DNA of 64,000 nucleotides from Clarkia xantiana subsp. parviflora (GCA_036873135.1 JAPTYO010000017.1:2604001-2668000); one strand, 5' to 3'. Shown: positions 1 through 11,246, counted from the stretch's first letter. The notes: generated from the letters alone by a model not told the origin. Numbers and translations are program-made.

Positions 1-319
1 ACAGAGTGTCACTCTCGGAACGGGGATAGAAGACTTACTCATATTAACAGCTGTGAAAAGGCTAAATCCACGAAGATGACAGCAAGATGTGGTATCCTGA
101 AAAGTACAACCGACAATCCAATCGGTGCACAAGCACGCATCAAATACTTATGCAAACATCTATGCAATGAACGCTCCATGTGAGATAACTATGTACGCAA
201 TGACTTAATAGTCTTCGTGCAACAAGTAACAACCATCATGTAAGGGGGGCAAACCTCTCAATACATCGACTTATATGTCGACATCAAGCTCATACTCGCA
301 GCATACATGATTACAAGGG

Positions 320-860
320 CAAAAAAATTTCTAAGTGTTTTTTTGCTCAGGATGACAGTCAGGATATTGCAAGCTGTCAGCATGCTACTAAGTGTCAACA
401 TGCTACCACGTGTCAACATACAACAAGCTGTCAGCATTCTATCAAGTATCAACGTACGACAAGGTGTCGACATGCAGTATGGCTGAAATATTTTCTAAGT
501 ATTTCGCTTATGACACGGGACTATACGCGAAAAGAGACCAACCGTCAGAAAACATTGTCTAAGTATTTCCTTAATTTCAACAACCAACAAACGGCATGGA
601 ATCAACTATCTAGGAGCATTCTCCAAGTATACTAGCATGATGACGGATAACATACATCAAGTGGCAAACATCAACTATTACGAAATATTTTCTAAGTGTT
701 TCTATGCCGGCGATCGACAAGAATCATATGACGACATCAATGGTAACAAGCACTAGATATTGTTGAAATATTTTCTAAGTGTTTTAGCATGTTTGCAGAC
801 AATGACCAACGATCAATACATGATGCTCAACGCACATTGCCTAAGTTATCACTACCAACA
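320..860. repeat. Degenerate dispersed motif in H interior
   Basis: The motif TTTTCTAAGTATTT, with TAAGTGTTT variants, recurs about every 60-100 bases near 335, 490, 555, 685 and 770, often followed by a T-rich stretch. It reappears at 11390-11525 on the other side of F. Tandem or dispersed repeats between pol and the 3' LTR are characteristic of Tat-lineage elements. Small reading frames across this block on either strand are not convincing as genes. Confidence 0.55.
375..482. repeat. Six tandem 18-bp repeats
   Basis: Six consecutive 18-bp units begin at 375, 393, 411, 429, 447 and 465. The first two read TGTCAGCATGCTACTAAG and TGTCAACATGCTACCACG. Because 18 is divisible by three, the array leaves an open frame on the minus strand (258-473) that I regard as an artefact. 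Confidence 0.8.
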
Positions 861-1119
861 TACAACCATTGACAACCATGTACGAACAACTACCGATCGT
901 CAACATCGAGCATACTAAAACAACGGCTAAGGCATGGAGAAACATGTCGGCAATGAATACTATGCATAAGGGAAGTGTAACAATTCATTTGCACTTTTCT
1001 AAAATTTTCAGCACTAAGAAAAAATTTCGCCGATTTGGGGCTAAGTATCCTAATGTATTTCATCAAACACCTTGTATGCATGTTAAGGTGACTAAGCACA
1101 TAGTGATTTCAAGATTGAA

Positions 1120-1469
1120 TCAAGGCCAAACGAAGTCACAAAATGTCCAGCCATGTACTGAATTGGACTCACCAACACGAAGCGAGTCCGAATTGTCACA
1201 CGTCGTCACCGGAGCTACACGCGCCACCCAGAGACGTCGCACGCGCTTCCGCCGTGTCAGTCACGCGCATCCGCTGATTGCCACGCGCCGCTGTTCTACA
1301 TTCCACGCGCCGTCGACTTCCACCTCTAGCTTGGCCGGAATTTAATTGATGTCAAGTATGATGTGACTACTCCAAATTTACACCTCCATAAGCTCCTTCT
1401 TCAACAAGCAATGAGAGCTTCTTGGAAAACTATCAAGGGAGGATGTAAGCTAATGACTACTCTCTCTCC
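1120..1469 (-). promoter_or_regulatory. Leader and promoter region of H's antisense gene (remnant)
   Basis: A GC-rich block (1120-1345) inside AT-rich DNA is preceded, on the minus strand, by a 16-base motif GGAGAGAGAGTAGTCA at 1454-1469. The identical motif stands immediately after a TATA box in element I (13971-13986). By position, between internal repeats and the 3' LTR, this fits the start of the antisense gene found in A, B and G. An open frame on the plus strand (869-1345) spans it but shows no recognisable domain. Transcription is inferred. Confidence 0.45.
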
Positions 1470-1681
1470 TAATTTTCACTAATAGTTATCTACACCATAT
1501 GCTAAAGACTAAAGTCATATCTATTTTCGCACAAGTACATAGCATCATGTATGAGCATGTTTACACCTCTCCTATGCTTACATTACATACATGCTCCCTA
1601 ATGCTGCATGACGCGCTACATACAATTATTATTGCATGCTACGTATACATAGGCTATTATGCATGATATTATTCTTATATA

Positions 1682-1686
1682 TGCAT
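1682..1686. repeat. Target site duplication of F, left copy (TGCAT)
   Basis: TGCAT immediately precedes the F LTR end and is repeated at 11247-11251 immediately after the other LTR. Five bases is the expected duplication length for gypsy-type integrases. Confidence 0.9.
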
Positions 1687-2829
1687 TGTTAGGTTATAAA
1701 GTCTAGGTCAACGGGTCGTCAATCTAGAATTTATTTCCCACTAATGAAATGTCGGGTTCAGTGCTCCTAGGACTAGTCGTTCTGATCCGTGCCCTTATAC
1801 TCCCTTGGGGTAGTCGTTCTGATATGTGTCCTTCTCTTCTCTCCTTCTGACCTCCTTTCCTTCTCTCCTTCTGACCTCCTTTCCGTCTCTCCTTCTGACC
1901 TCCTGAGGCTTGTACTTCTTACCCCTGGGGCTTGTCCTACTGCTCTATGCTCTTCTGCTTCCTTGGTTCTCTTCTCCTTGCCACCCTGCAAGAGGGGCAA
2001 TACCAGGCACAGAGGGGGGGGTGGTGCCTGATGAACCCTCTCCGATGCCTAAGTCAGTACGGTTTTAGAGAGATAAAGCTAGAGAGATGTCAGAGCAAAA
2101 TTGTGCAACTTGCCAAGATGATCAAATGAGTTGTGAAGGTGGGGTATTTATAGGCAACGGTGTCATTAAGGTGGCTTAATGACATCGTTAACCTTTAAAC
2201 ACAATTAATTAACCTTTAAGCACATAATTAAGACCTTAGGATTCGGAGAAGGTAGGCGGAGTGGACCGAGTGTGGGAGTTCGAAAATGGTGCCGGGGCCC
2301 TTGGGGGGAGGAGAAATCTGACCCCCAGGGGTAGGGGTTGGGTGAGGGCACCCAACCCCTCCTAGGGAGGATGGGGTTGGCCAACCCCATCCCCCCTAGG
2401 GGAGATCGGGTTGGCCGACCCGATCCCCCCTAGGGGAGATCGGGTTGGCCGACCCGATCCCCCCTAGGGGAGATCGGGTTGGCCGACCCGATCTCTCCTA
2501 GGAGAGATCGGGTTGGCCGACCCGATCTCTCCTAGGAGAGATCGGGTTGGCTGACCCGATCTCTCCTAGGAGAGATCGGGTTGGTCCACCCGATCTCCCC
2601 TAGGGGAGATCGGGTTGGTCCACCCGATCTCCCCTAGGGGAGGTCGGGTGTGGCCACCCAACCTCACCTAAGCGAGTCTGACTCGGCCGGACGAGCGCTT
2701 CGGCCTCGTCCGAGCCGTTGGTGTTTTCGCGAAGGGTTCGGGTTGAAGTTTCGATTTACAATCATTAACGGGGTGATAAAATAAAGCGATTCGGAAGTCA
2801 ACGGGTTCAAATTGGGCGTATATCCATCA
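1687..2829 (-). repeat. F 3' LTR (1143 bp)
   Basis: On the minus strand it starts TGATGGATATACGCCC and ends CCTAACA. A TATAAATA box lies at 2145-2152. The GCATCGGAGAGGG motif lies downstream of it, near 2035-2047. A palindromic 34-bp array occupies 2334-2672 in U3. It exceeds the 5' LTR by 102 bp, exactly three units. Confidence 0.93.
2334..2672. repeat. 34-bp palindromic array in F 3' LTR, about 10 units
   Basis: Units contain GATCGGGT, a short centre such as TGGCCG, and ACCCGATC, joined by CCTAGG. Two palindromes therefore alternate: one centred within each unit and one at each junction. Edge units are diverged (GGGGTTGG and AGGTCGGG types). The array lies upstream of the TATA box, so it is U3 DNA that could act as an enhancer or fold into hairpins; the function is inferred. 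Confidence 0.92.
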
Positions 2830-2843
2830 CATGCCCCCGAGTC
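2830..2843 (-). other. F polypurine tract
   Basis: On the minus strand, GACTCGGGGGCATG directly precedes the 3' LTR. The same sequence precedes the LTRs of G and D; H has GACTCGGGGGCAAG. It is the expected plus-strand DNA primer. Confidence 0.85.
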
Positions 2844-3239
2844 AACCAATGGCCTAACCCTTGATTGACTCTATTTCAGGATGGTATGACACGCGCAATT
2901 TGAAACCGGGGTTTTACCTCCTTGTCTGAATGCCTGCTTACCCATGGATGCGTGCCTCTGACTCTGCCCCCTGCCTTATGAGATAGAGGAATTGTAAACG
3001 TCAGAGTAGCACGGACGTGTGCCTAGGCACGCGTCCGTCCGAGGTGGGAGTAATAAATCTATCTTTGCTACGGGCGTATACTCGAAAAATACACGCTTGT
3101 ATAAGGATGCAATACGAATACACCTAAGTGACTCATGCTTCAATTTCGTGCCGGGATTCTGCCCAAGTGAAGGAAAAATTAATTTTGGTCCGAAATTTTT
3201 CTAAGTATGGGATACTGGAAAATACACCTAGGATGTTAA

Positions 3240-3550
3240 CTAGGAGTGAACATGGACATATCATGAACATGAGGATGTGTACTAGCATACATGCAAGTAG
3301 GAACATAAGGATGGGAGCGAGTGGAGACATGCTGCGATTGTAGTCATGAATGTATGCATGAATATATGGCGGCCACGTGCATGGACGTCTAAATGTTTGA
3401 ACACATGGGAGTGTGTATGTGAGCATGCATATGAGTGCAAGCATGAACATGTATGTATGCATGGACGGGTTGTGAGTATGAGCATGAGTGATGACATTGA
3501 TGTACCTGTAGATGTTAATCATGAATATGAACATAAGTGCAAAGGTGAGA
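3240..3550. repeat. ATG/CAT-rich low-complexity block
   Basis: A stretch dominated by short variants of ATGAACAT, ATGTATGCATG and similar words. It opens spurious frames on both strands (3133-3591 minus, 3346-3573 plus). The homologous block in D is 51880-52235. It lies between the antisense-gene remnant and the purine tract, which is the expected place for the antisense gene's promoter. Confidence 0.6.
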
Positions 3551-3944
3551 GCATAGACCTCTCCTTTACTTGAGGGTGGGAACTCTGCCACTCAATGGGA
3601 CACAACGTTCCGCCTCCCTCGTACTAGCGTGAGCATTGTCCATTAATCTCGACCTTCGGCACGTGTAACATTTTTCCTTCATTCGTTGGAGCGTGTGTAT
3701 AGCTCTTGACCTTTACCCTGCAATTTGTTCCCCATAAAAGTGAGGGTGAAAAAGCTTACAAGCTTTCTTCTTACCGCCGCGAGCGAAGGGGTCTATTGAC
3801 ATGTGTTAAGGGTTGACCCTTCCTTCGGATGTGCTGGAGCGTTGCTCCATTTGGGGAAACTAAAAGTTCGCCCTCTTCCCTTGGTGTTAAGGTTGCCCCC
3901 GTAGTAGGCGTATCTCGCCCCTCCATGAGTAAGGGTCGATCTTT

Positions 3945-4730
3945 GCGTTGGTTGCTCGTATAGATGACTCACTTTTTGGGAAGCTTTCTTCTTCAGACAG
4001 GGAGACCTTGAAAATCGTTTTCCAAGGTAGTCAGACCAAATCTGACCGTCCGTTGAATCAGATGAGAGGGAAGGACCCTCTAGTTCTGCTTATCAGGCCT
4101 AGAAATTTTCTAAGTCAGGGGTGGCTGCTAATGCTTCCAGTATGTTCTTTTTCCCTTCTCTTTTCTTTGTGATATACTTATGATTGTTCTCATGCTGCTT
4201 CCTTCTTGTTGTTAGAGCGTTCTTCCCTGGTTACCGAATGGTTCTTGTGGTGGGTGAGAGTTCAAGTCAATCTAAATCCGAGGCGCGGAAACCTGACTCT
4301 GAGGTCGGGCCCTCGGCTGCCAAGGAGAAGGAAACCGCGAGAGGCTCTCCTTCAAGTGCCCCCTTGCTGACTCCCTCCCCTGATAAGGAGGTAGTGGTTG
4401 AAGAGGCGACCTCTTTGCTAGACAAAAGGAAACAACCTGTGGTTGGCGATGGGGTGATCATAGGTCTTGATGTCTCTTCTATATCCCCTGCCCCCCAGCC
4501 GAGGGGCCGAGTCTCAAGTTTATTTCATCTTCATGTAGATTTGACGACTTTTGAAGGTGTTTTTGTCTTTCCTATGGGTTATGTTATTAACCCCTGCGTT
4601 GAAGATTTTTCTTTTGGTGATGGGTGTGATCATCACCTTTCATTGAGGTTCCTTTCTCTTGCCATGGCTCTGATTAAGATAGCGAATTCTTGCTTTGGAG
4701 TTTGGTGGAGACTGCTCTTGAGTTAGCCTC
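3945..4730 (+). pseudogene. Antisense gene remnant in F
   Basis: Plus-strand fragments, antisense to F, resemble two separate parts of the antisense gene of G. The piece at 3948-4050 (FGKLSSSDRETLKIV) matches the G segment with FGEFSSVDLKTMKII. The piece at 4250-4510 (SQSKSEARKPDSEVG, then KEVVVEEATSLLDKRK and APQPRGR) matches the G segment with SKSKPRRSDSEAGAS and KEMVVEEVPSLADKGK. The N-terminal domain and coiled coil are absent. The fragments are separated by T-rich DNA with AG ends that could be introns. Probably non-functional. Confidence 0.6.
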
Positions 4731-5033
4731 TACTAGTATCGTAGTTGTGATCGTTGTGGGGATCGTTTTGTTATATGCCCTTCAATAGTGCTTGTCGTGA
4801 TTCTTTGCTTCATGGTTGATTTCGTGAGATATGGAGGTTGTCTTCATAATGAGGACGTCTCCTTCCTAGTATCACCCAGTGGGTTGAAATATAAGTGCCT
4901 ACCTTTGATGAGCGTACGAAGGGTGTTGTTTTTCCCTTTTTCTTGAACCTCCTCCTAGGGCTAGGCGTAGCCTTTTGATGTTCGTGGTCGGGGTGGTGTC
5001 TTTACAATTCATGTCTTTGACAGATGTTTTATG

Positions 5034-5310
5034 ATGTGCTGCCATGATAATCACTTCGGGGTATGTGGACGTGATAGCCACTTCGTGATGTGTCGGAGTG
5101 ATAGCCCTTCTGTAGTGTGTGGACATGATAGCCAGTTCAGGGTATGTGGACGTCATAGCCACTTCAAGGTATGTGGACATGATAGCCACTTCAAGGTATG
5201 TGGACATGATAGCCACTTCAGTGTATGTGGACATGATAGCCACCTCAAGGTATGTGGACATGATAGCCACTTCGGTGTATGTGGACATGATAGCCACATC
5301 ACGATGTATG
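5034..5310. repeat. About nine tandem 30-bp repeats in F
   Basis: The unit GTGGACATGATAGCCACTTC plus about ten further bases repeats with few changes; its core GTGGACATGATAGCCAC is a near-palindrome. As 30 is a multiple of three, the array is open in several frames and gives repetitive artefact proteins. The homologous array in D is at 50073-50340. Confidence 0.9.
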
Positions 5311-5944
5311 GAGTTGTGCTTTAGTATTCCTTTCTCATTGGAGAGTCTTCATTGCTATAGTTGCCTTTTGTGTAGGCTATGTTTGTTGGGTTAGGTCCCG
5401 ATGTCTCGTCTTGTCGGATGTTGTATCTTTTATGCTCTTTAGATGTCTCCTTCATGAGTTGTGCTTGACGATGTTCAAGTCTGATACGAGCATAGGTCAC
5501 GCGAGGGCGACATGTATGACAATAATATTTGTCGGAGGTTGATCTGTGTGACTTGTAAGGCAATTCTCTTCTTGATGGGTCGAGCTTATTTTGAGAGCTT
5601 TGACCTTCGGATTTCATGTCTTTGCTATCCTTCTTGGTGGTGTTGGGTTCCTTTGAGATACTTCTCTTGACTTGTGATATGGGTGGTAGGATAACTCGTT
5701 ACTTTTCATGATAACCTCTTGTGCTTCTGTATATGATCCTTTGGTCATGGACTTCTCCTTTGAATATGCTTTCCTTTCTTTATCTTTCTTTTGTGCTTTC
5801 CTTCACATCATACCTGCTATCTCATCAAGAAAAAACATTATGTGTTCTTCACATTACTTTACTTAGAAATTTCTTTCTTATGGTATCCTTCTGAGCATGG
5901 TGTGATGATCTCTTCTGATACCCCTTACACGGTATACATTGTAC

Positions 5945-6170
5945 TGTTAGACCAAAGATACGCTCTTGGTGGGCGTCGAAATCTGTTCACGAGACAGGCT
6001 CTCGGACGGCACTTAACGTTTCACAGGATAGGCTCCCGGAGGGCACAGGTTAGTCCACCGATACGTTCTTGACGGGTGTCAAAATCTGTTCATGAGACAG
6101 GCTCTCGGACGGCACTTAACGTTTCACAGGATAGGCTCCCGGAGGGCTCAGGTTAGACCAAAGATACGCT
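5945..6170. repeat. Two 103-bp repeat units in F
   Basis: Each unit carries a GATACGCTC-type box, GAGACAGGCTCTCGGACGGC and CAGGATAGGCTCCCGGAGGG. F has two units, G has two and D has six, so this block is a site of copy-number change. Confidence 0.85.
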
Positions 6171-6203
6171 CCTGGTGGGCGTCGAACTGGTAGTTTGAAA
6201 TCT

Positions 6204-6770
6204 ACCTCAAGATACGCTCTTGGGGGCGTCGAACTGGTAGTGTTTTTTCTACCTCAAGATACGCTCTTGGGGGCGTCGAATCTGGTAGGTTGCAAATCTA
6301 CCTCAAGATACGCTCCTGGGGGCGTCGAAATTCGTAGTTTTTGGAAACCACTCTCAAGATACGCTCTTGGTGCGTCGAAGGTCGTAGTGTATAAACTACT
6401 CTCAAGATACGCTCTTGGGGGCGTCGAAGGTCGTAGTATGAACACTACTCTCAAGATACGCTCTTGGGGGCGTCGAAATTCGTAGTTTTTGGAAACCACT
6501 CTCAAGATACGCTCTTGGTGCGTCGAAGGTCGTAGTGTATAAACTACTCTCAAGATACGCTCTTGGGGGCGTCGAAGGTTGTAGTATGAACACTACTCTC
6601 AAGATACGCTCTTGGTGGCGTCGAAGATCGTAGTATAAAAACTACTCTCAAGATACGCTCTTGGGGGCGTCGAATCTGTTCGCGGGATAGGCTCCCGGAG
6701 GGCACAGGGTTCGTAGTTTTAGAACTACTCTCAAGATACGCTCTTGGGGGCGTCGAATGTGTTCGCGGGA
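6204..6770. repeat. About eleven tandem 49-bp repeats in F
   Basis: Units begin AAGATACGCTCTTGGGGGCG, continue TCGAA, and end with a short variable hairpin such as GTAGT..ACTAC. Related arrays are at 48385-48800 (D) and 57169-57720 (G). Reading frames across it (6195-6485 plus, 6254-6602 minus) are repeat artefacts. Similar arrays in the 3' region of Tat elements are known sources of satellite DNA. Confidence 0.88.
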
Positions 6771-6799
6771 TTGGCTCCCGGAGGGCTCATAATATTACC

Positions 6800-9240
6800 T
6801 TATCTTGTGTCCCTTCTCATGTATGGTGCATTTTTGGTATGCTTTTCGAGTCTTTACTTGACTTCTCCTTCTACGATATTGCCTGTTACCACGCTTTTTC
6901 TTCAATGTGGGAGATCACCTTTCGAGGGCGATGTTTGTGTGTTGCCAACTTAGGACGAGTTCGTATAGGGAGTTGAGGATGCTTTCCTCTATGTGACCTC
7001 TTCTAGGAGAAGTGGTATCGCATGTTATTGTGATCTTCTGCCTCTAATCTCTTCTTTTATACTTAGGTGGACTACCAAGCACTTATTCGTTTGGTGCCCC
7101 CCAAGTTGCTTGGTGGTCATACCGCCTTTCACACTTGGCCGTTGAAGGCCCCTCGTTCACTTTCTTGGTTGGGTGCCCCTTATGCTCGGGGCTTCCTTGT
7201 CTGCTTGTTTGAATGTGATGAGTGTCCCTTGTAGGATTTACTCTTTCTCATGCTTGCTTGTTTCAGTCATGGGCATGGTTTGGATGATGCCTTTGTCGGA
7301 TGTGTCTTTGGAGGTTGGGTGGAAGAGCTTTTGCTTTGGGTGGGTGGGGGTGGATTTTATTCTCTTGATAACCAGGATGCGGCAGTGTTTGTATCCTAGG
7401 GGTGCTTGTAAATTCTTTCCCCCCTTCCTTGTGCTTTAGGTTGAAAAGCTCTCTCATAGAATGGCGTCTTGAGTTGTTAATCTCATAGGTGTGTTTCAGA
7501 CTAGTTAATCTAATCCATGCTCTTTGCTTGTGCATGGGGAGGTCTGACCGGGCTGTGATAATCTTCTTGGAGTGTTGTGGCACTTAGTGTGGTTTGCCTT
7601 TTCCTTCACATTGGAGTATTCTTCAATGCCTTTAGGGGGTGTCACATTGGTCATGCTCCTCCCACCTTGAATGTTGATTATAGTCTTCCTTTGCATTAGG
7701 ACTTGAACTTAAAAAGGATGTCTTCCTCTAGGTTTGCAGGTGATGTTCCCTGATTTTCCATGGGTTTGCCCTCGTATTGGCTATTCCTTGTTGGATAGCT
7801 TCATTAGAGACTGCCTTTGTATTACGTACGTATACGTGTTTGAGGTGTGTTGAGCTGACAAGTCCCTCCTTTTGTATTTTGTCATAACATTCATTCATCA
7901 TGTGTTTGGCGTATGGCCTTAAAGGCGGGATATTGTTCTAGTGTCCCTTTTATCGGGGTTCTCCTCTTGATGGGATGCCAGGGTCAAAAGTCTTATCATT
8001 TGCAGACAAGGTGGTTGATCGGGATGTGCGTCTAGTGTGAGGGTCGATCTTGAAACCTTACTCCCCAAGCTTTTGAGCTCTTCTTTGGTTGATCTTGTAG
8101 AACTATTATCCTGCCCTAAGGCTCTTGATAGGAGATGTATCTCATTTTCACACTCTAGTTGTTGCACTATCTCTTTTGCTAATCTTGCATCTTTAGAGTT
8201 TCTCTCTTGGTGCGTGACTTCAATGACAGGATTTTCTACCGATGTTTATTCTATTAGGACTTGTATCCTTGGTTGCCTTCCTTTCTTGTGAGATAGCGAA
8301 GGAGTGTTTGTGAACACTCCAATGTGTCGTACTTGGTAGAGGTATGCGCCTGATCTTTATGGCGCTGTCTTGAATCTTCGTGTACCTATTTCTGATGAAC
8401 ATGTTATTCATTACATATATAGTACGGAGTCCAAGGATCTCCAGGTTAGGATCGTAGTTTGAGAACAGAGACATAGTCATCTATTAGATAACCTCTTTAT
8501 CTACGGAGTTTATTTTTGCAAAAATAGATGCAAGGATACTTGTAAGGATACTTGTAAGGATACTTGTTCCATCCTTACTCCTGGTTCATTTGCAGTGCCG
8601 TGTCCTTAATGGGTGTGTTGATGTTCCTCTATAGGATGTTGGGAGTGCTCAACTTATTTTTGTAAGTGAGCCTTCCATCTTGTGATCTTTCCCAGAAACT
8701 TGACCTTATAGGTGCCCTTTGGGATTGAGAAATCTGTTTCTTGTGCATCTCTTGATTGGCGACGGCCTTTTACGGATTCTTCTAGTGGTCCACCTGTGTA
8801 CATATATACCACGGATCCTGAAGGCGTCCGGTATGGTCTTTCTTGGAAAACATGTTGATATCAAGTATCAAAATATACCCCTTTTAGGGAGTTGACTTGT
8901 TATGCAGTTAAATTAAATAAGAGGATATGGGAAGGATATGAGTGTGGGGGGTTGATACCCCTTGCTTCCTTGGTAATGTAGCTGTCTTCCTCCAGTAGTC
9001 TGTGTGTATTCCTTCCACTTGAGGAACATAAGGTCGCATCCTTGCAAGGCGGACTAGGTGGAGATGTATCCTTCATGTATGCTATGTGTGATCTCACTCC
9101 ACTATGTCTCTCCATGAGACTTCCCATTGTAGTAGCTATGTACTAACATGGTATGGTACTCTATGAGTCCCCTGTTCAAATTCTTGTCTTTTCAACTGCT
9201 CCCCTGTCCTAGGGGGATGTGTGCCAAGGGTTGTAATGCA
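6800..9240 (-). other. F internal non-coding region
   Basis: About 2.4 kb where pol would normally lie. Open frames are short on both strands and I recognise no RT, RNase H or integrase motif. It is homologous to D 45720-48370 in inverted orientation, so the non-coding sequence has been inherited by several copies and is not random filler of one insertion. It contains three copies of a 12-bp repeat (AGGATACTTGTA) at 8531-8567. Confidence 0.7.
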
Positions 9241-9249
9241 TGAGGGGTT

Positions 9250-10154
9250 TGGACCTGTCGTGCTGTATCATGGGTAGGTGGTTGCCTGTGTTGTTGGGAC
9301 TATGTCCCTCTCTTTTAGCTTTCCTTGATATGTCCCTTAGTCATGTCTGTAGTGATACGGACTGTATGTGTACATTGCCAGGGTGGATGTTGGAACTCCT
9401 ATATCCTTGTTGGTCTGGCGTGTATGTCCTCCCTTAATGCGGTGTATGTCCCTGTTGAGGTACTTGGTTGAATCCATGCCTCCTTGGAGGTCTTACCTGT
9501 CTATCTGCCCCCAGAGGGGTGTATGCCCTGGCATCCTACTGTGTCTGTTGCTGCCTTGGAGGCACAGACTGCTGCCTTCCCCCTGGGGGTGGCCTTTGGT
9601 TGTCTCTCCTTTGTTCTCCTCGTTGCCCTGTTCGAGGGTGCGAGTGGCGTTCTTACGTTGGAATTTGCTCCTCTTCATGAGCTTCTTCTCCTTCCTGTCG
9701 GTGTTGCCTTTCCTGTCTATTCCTTAGGGTCTCTCTGTAAGCTAGTACCTCGTCCGAGGCGCTCATCAGCCCTGGAGTCACTGTATGTGCTCCCTGTGTG
9801 TATGTCGTCCTTGTGTTGGTTGTGTGGGCACGATTGTCGTTCCTTTGAGTCAGTATTCCATATGGGTACCCTTGAGGTTGTACCTCATAGTGGTATTCCT
9901 GTGGAGGTGCCGTGTATTGGGATGGCACTCCTTGTTGCCCCCAGTCCCTGTGGCTTCCTAGTCAATGGAGTTGAAGCTGTGGAAGCCTCCTAGCCAGCTG
10001 GGCGTGAAGGTTCTCCTCCCTGCTTGTTAGGCTGGGGTGCCTGTGGGGTTACCTGAGACTCTGGGTTAGGCTGCCTTGCTGGAGGTATAGGCTGTCTTTC
10101 TTGCCTATTGCCCCCAGTTGGGCGATTATCTCTAGACACTAAGTTGTTCGTCTT
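9250..10154 (-). pseudogene. gag remnant of F
   Basis: Minus-strand sequence matching the N-terminal, proline- and glutamine-rich part of the Gag of G. Shared words include GYPYG, NRAHT, EEQIPT and APP..YHYEVQPQGYPYG. The position of G's start ATG is AAG here (10152-10154), and a TAG interrupts the frame at 9990-9992. The longest residual frame is 9653-9928. The capsid core, zinc motif and protease are missing. D carries the same AAG and the same TAG, so these lesions predate the split of the two copies. Confidence 0.8.
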
Positions 10155-10180
10155 CGCTCTCGTGATTGTCAGGCTTTTTG

Positions 10181-10203
10181 TTCGAAGCCCACGGACGGCG
10201 CCA
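10181..10203 (-). other. F primer binding site
   Basis: On the minus strand TGGCGCCGTCCGTGGGCTTC starts two bases after the 5' LTR end. The core TGGCGCCGTC is shared with every other primer site in the window. The identity of the tRNA was not checked. Confidence 0.85.
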
Positions 10204-10205
10204 AG

Positions 10206-11246
10206 TGTTAGGTTATAAAGTCTAGGTCAACGGGTCGTCAATCTAGAATTTATTTCCCACTAATGAAATGTCGGGTTCAGTGCTCCTAGGACTAGTCGTT
10301 CTGATCCGTGCCCTTATACTCCTTTGGGGTAGTCGTTCTGATATGTGTCCTTCTCTTCTCTCCTTCTGACCTCCTTTCCTTCTCTCCTTCTGACCTCCTT
10401 TCCTTCTCTCCTTCTGACCTCCTGAGGCTTGTACTTCTTACCCCTGGGGCTTGTCCTACTGCTCTATGCTCTTCTGCTTCCTTGGTTCTCTTCTCCTTGC
10501 CACCCTGCAAGAGGGGCAATACCAGGCACAGAGGGGGGGGTGGTGCCTGATGAACCCTCTCCGATGCCTAAGTCAGTACGGTTTTAGAGAGATAAAGCTA
10601 GAGAGATGTCAGAGCAAAATTGTGCAACTTGCCAAGATGATCAAATGAGTTGTGAAGGTGGGGTATTTATAGGCAACGGTGTCATTAAGGTGGCTTAATG
10701 ACATCGTTAACCTTTAAACACAATTAATTAACCTTTAAGCACATAATTAAGACCTTAGGATTCGGAGAAGGTAGGCGGAGTGGACCGAGTGTGGGAGTCC
10801 GAAAATGGTGCCGGGGCCCTTGGGGGGAGGAGAAATCTGACCCCCAGGGGTAGGGGTTGGGTGAGGGCACCCAACCCCTCCTAGGGAGGATGGGGTTGGC
10901 CAACCCCATCCCCCCTAGGGGAGATCGGGTTGGCCGACCCGATCTCTCCTAGGAGAGATCGGGTTGGCTGACCCGATCTCTCCTAGGAGAGATCGGGTTG
11001 GTCCACCCGATCTCCCCTAGGGGAGATCGGGTTGGTCCACCCGATCTCCCCTAGGGGAGGTCGGGTGTGGCCACCCAACCTCACCTAAGCGAGTCTGACT
11101 CGGCCGGACGAGCGCTTCGGCCTCGTCCGAGCCGTTGGTGTTTTCGCGAAGGGTTCGGGTTGAAGTTTCGATTTACAATCATTAACGGGGTGATAAAATA
11201 AAGCGATTCGGAAGTCAACGGGTTAAAATTGGGCGTATATCCATCA
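10206..11246 (-). repeat. F 5' LTR (1041 bp) with 7-unit palindromic array
   Basis: Same structure as the left LTR: TGATGGATATAC start at 11246, CCTAACA end at 10206, TATAAATA at 10664-10671, array 10853-11089. The aligned sequence differs from the left LTR at about four positions, for example in the pyrimidine-rich repeat near 10385 and next to the purine-tract end. It lacks three consecutive 34-bp units. Confidence 0.93.

Larger units (their letters stand above)
1687..11246 (-). mobile_element. Element F: complete non-autonomous Tat-type LTR retrotransposon
   Basis: A 9.56-kb element on the minus strand with both LTRs, a primer binding site next to the right (5') LTR, a purine tract next to the left (3') LTR, and the 5-bp target duplication TGCAT. 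The interior holds only a decayed Gag fragment near the 5' end, long non-coding DNA, two tandem-repeat blocks and an antisense-gene remnant. No protease, RT, RNase H or integrase is visible, so it must move in trans. Aligned LTR positions differ by about four substitutions in roughly 1,040 bases, indicating recent insertion. Its interior is homologous to D in inverted orientation. Confidence 0.93.

Noticed and set aside
869..1345. 158-codon open frame in H interior
   Set aside because: No recognisable domain; it spans an AT-rich repeat part and a GC-rich leader, with no codon pattern consistent across both. Treated as chance.
3133..3591. 152-codon minus-strand frame with many Met, Ile and His residues
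   Set aside because: Caused by ATG/CAT-rich low-complexity DNA; D has frame-disrupted equivalents.
5034..5310. CRISPR-like array (30-bp direct repeats)
   Set aside because: Repeats are directly adjacent with no unique spacers, and the setting is a plant retrotransposon.
5031..5394. Repetitive proteins such as CGHDSHFKV and VDMIATSRY repeats
   Set aside because: Produced by a 30-bp tandem repeat that is open in several frames; D shows the same in inverted orientation.
6195..6602. Overlapping frames on both strands in the repeats of F (also 48453-48707 and 57289-57694)
   Set aside because: Periodic 49-bp DNA gives artefact frames; no unit is conserved at protein level.
9484..9993. 169-codon plus-strand frame in F (and 45176-45562 minus in D, 53680-54090 minus in G)
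   Set aside because: Mirror of the Gag coding strand. The frame exists in three elements because Gag is low-complexity, but it lacks known motifs.
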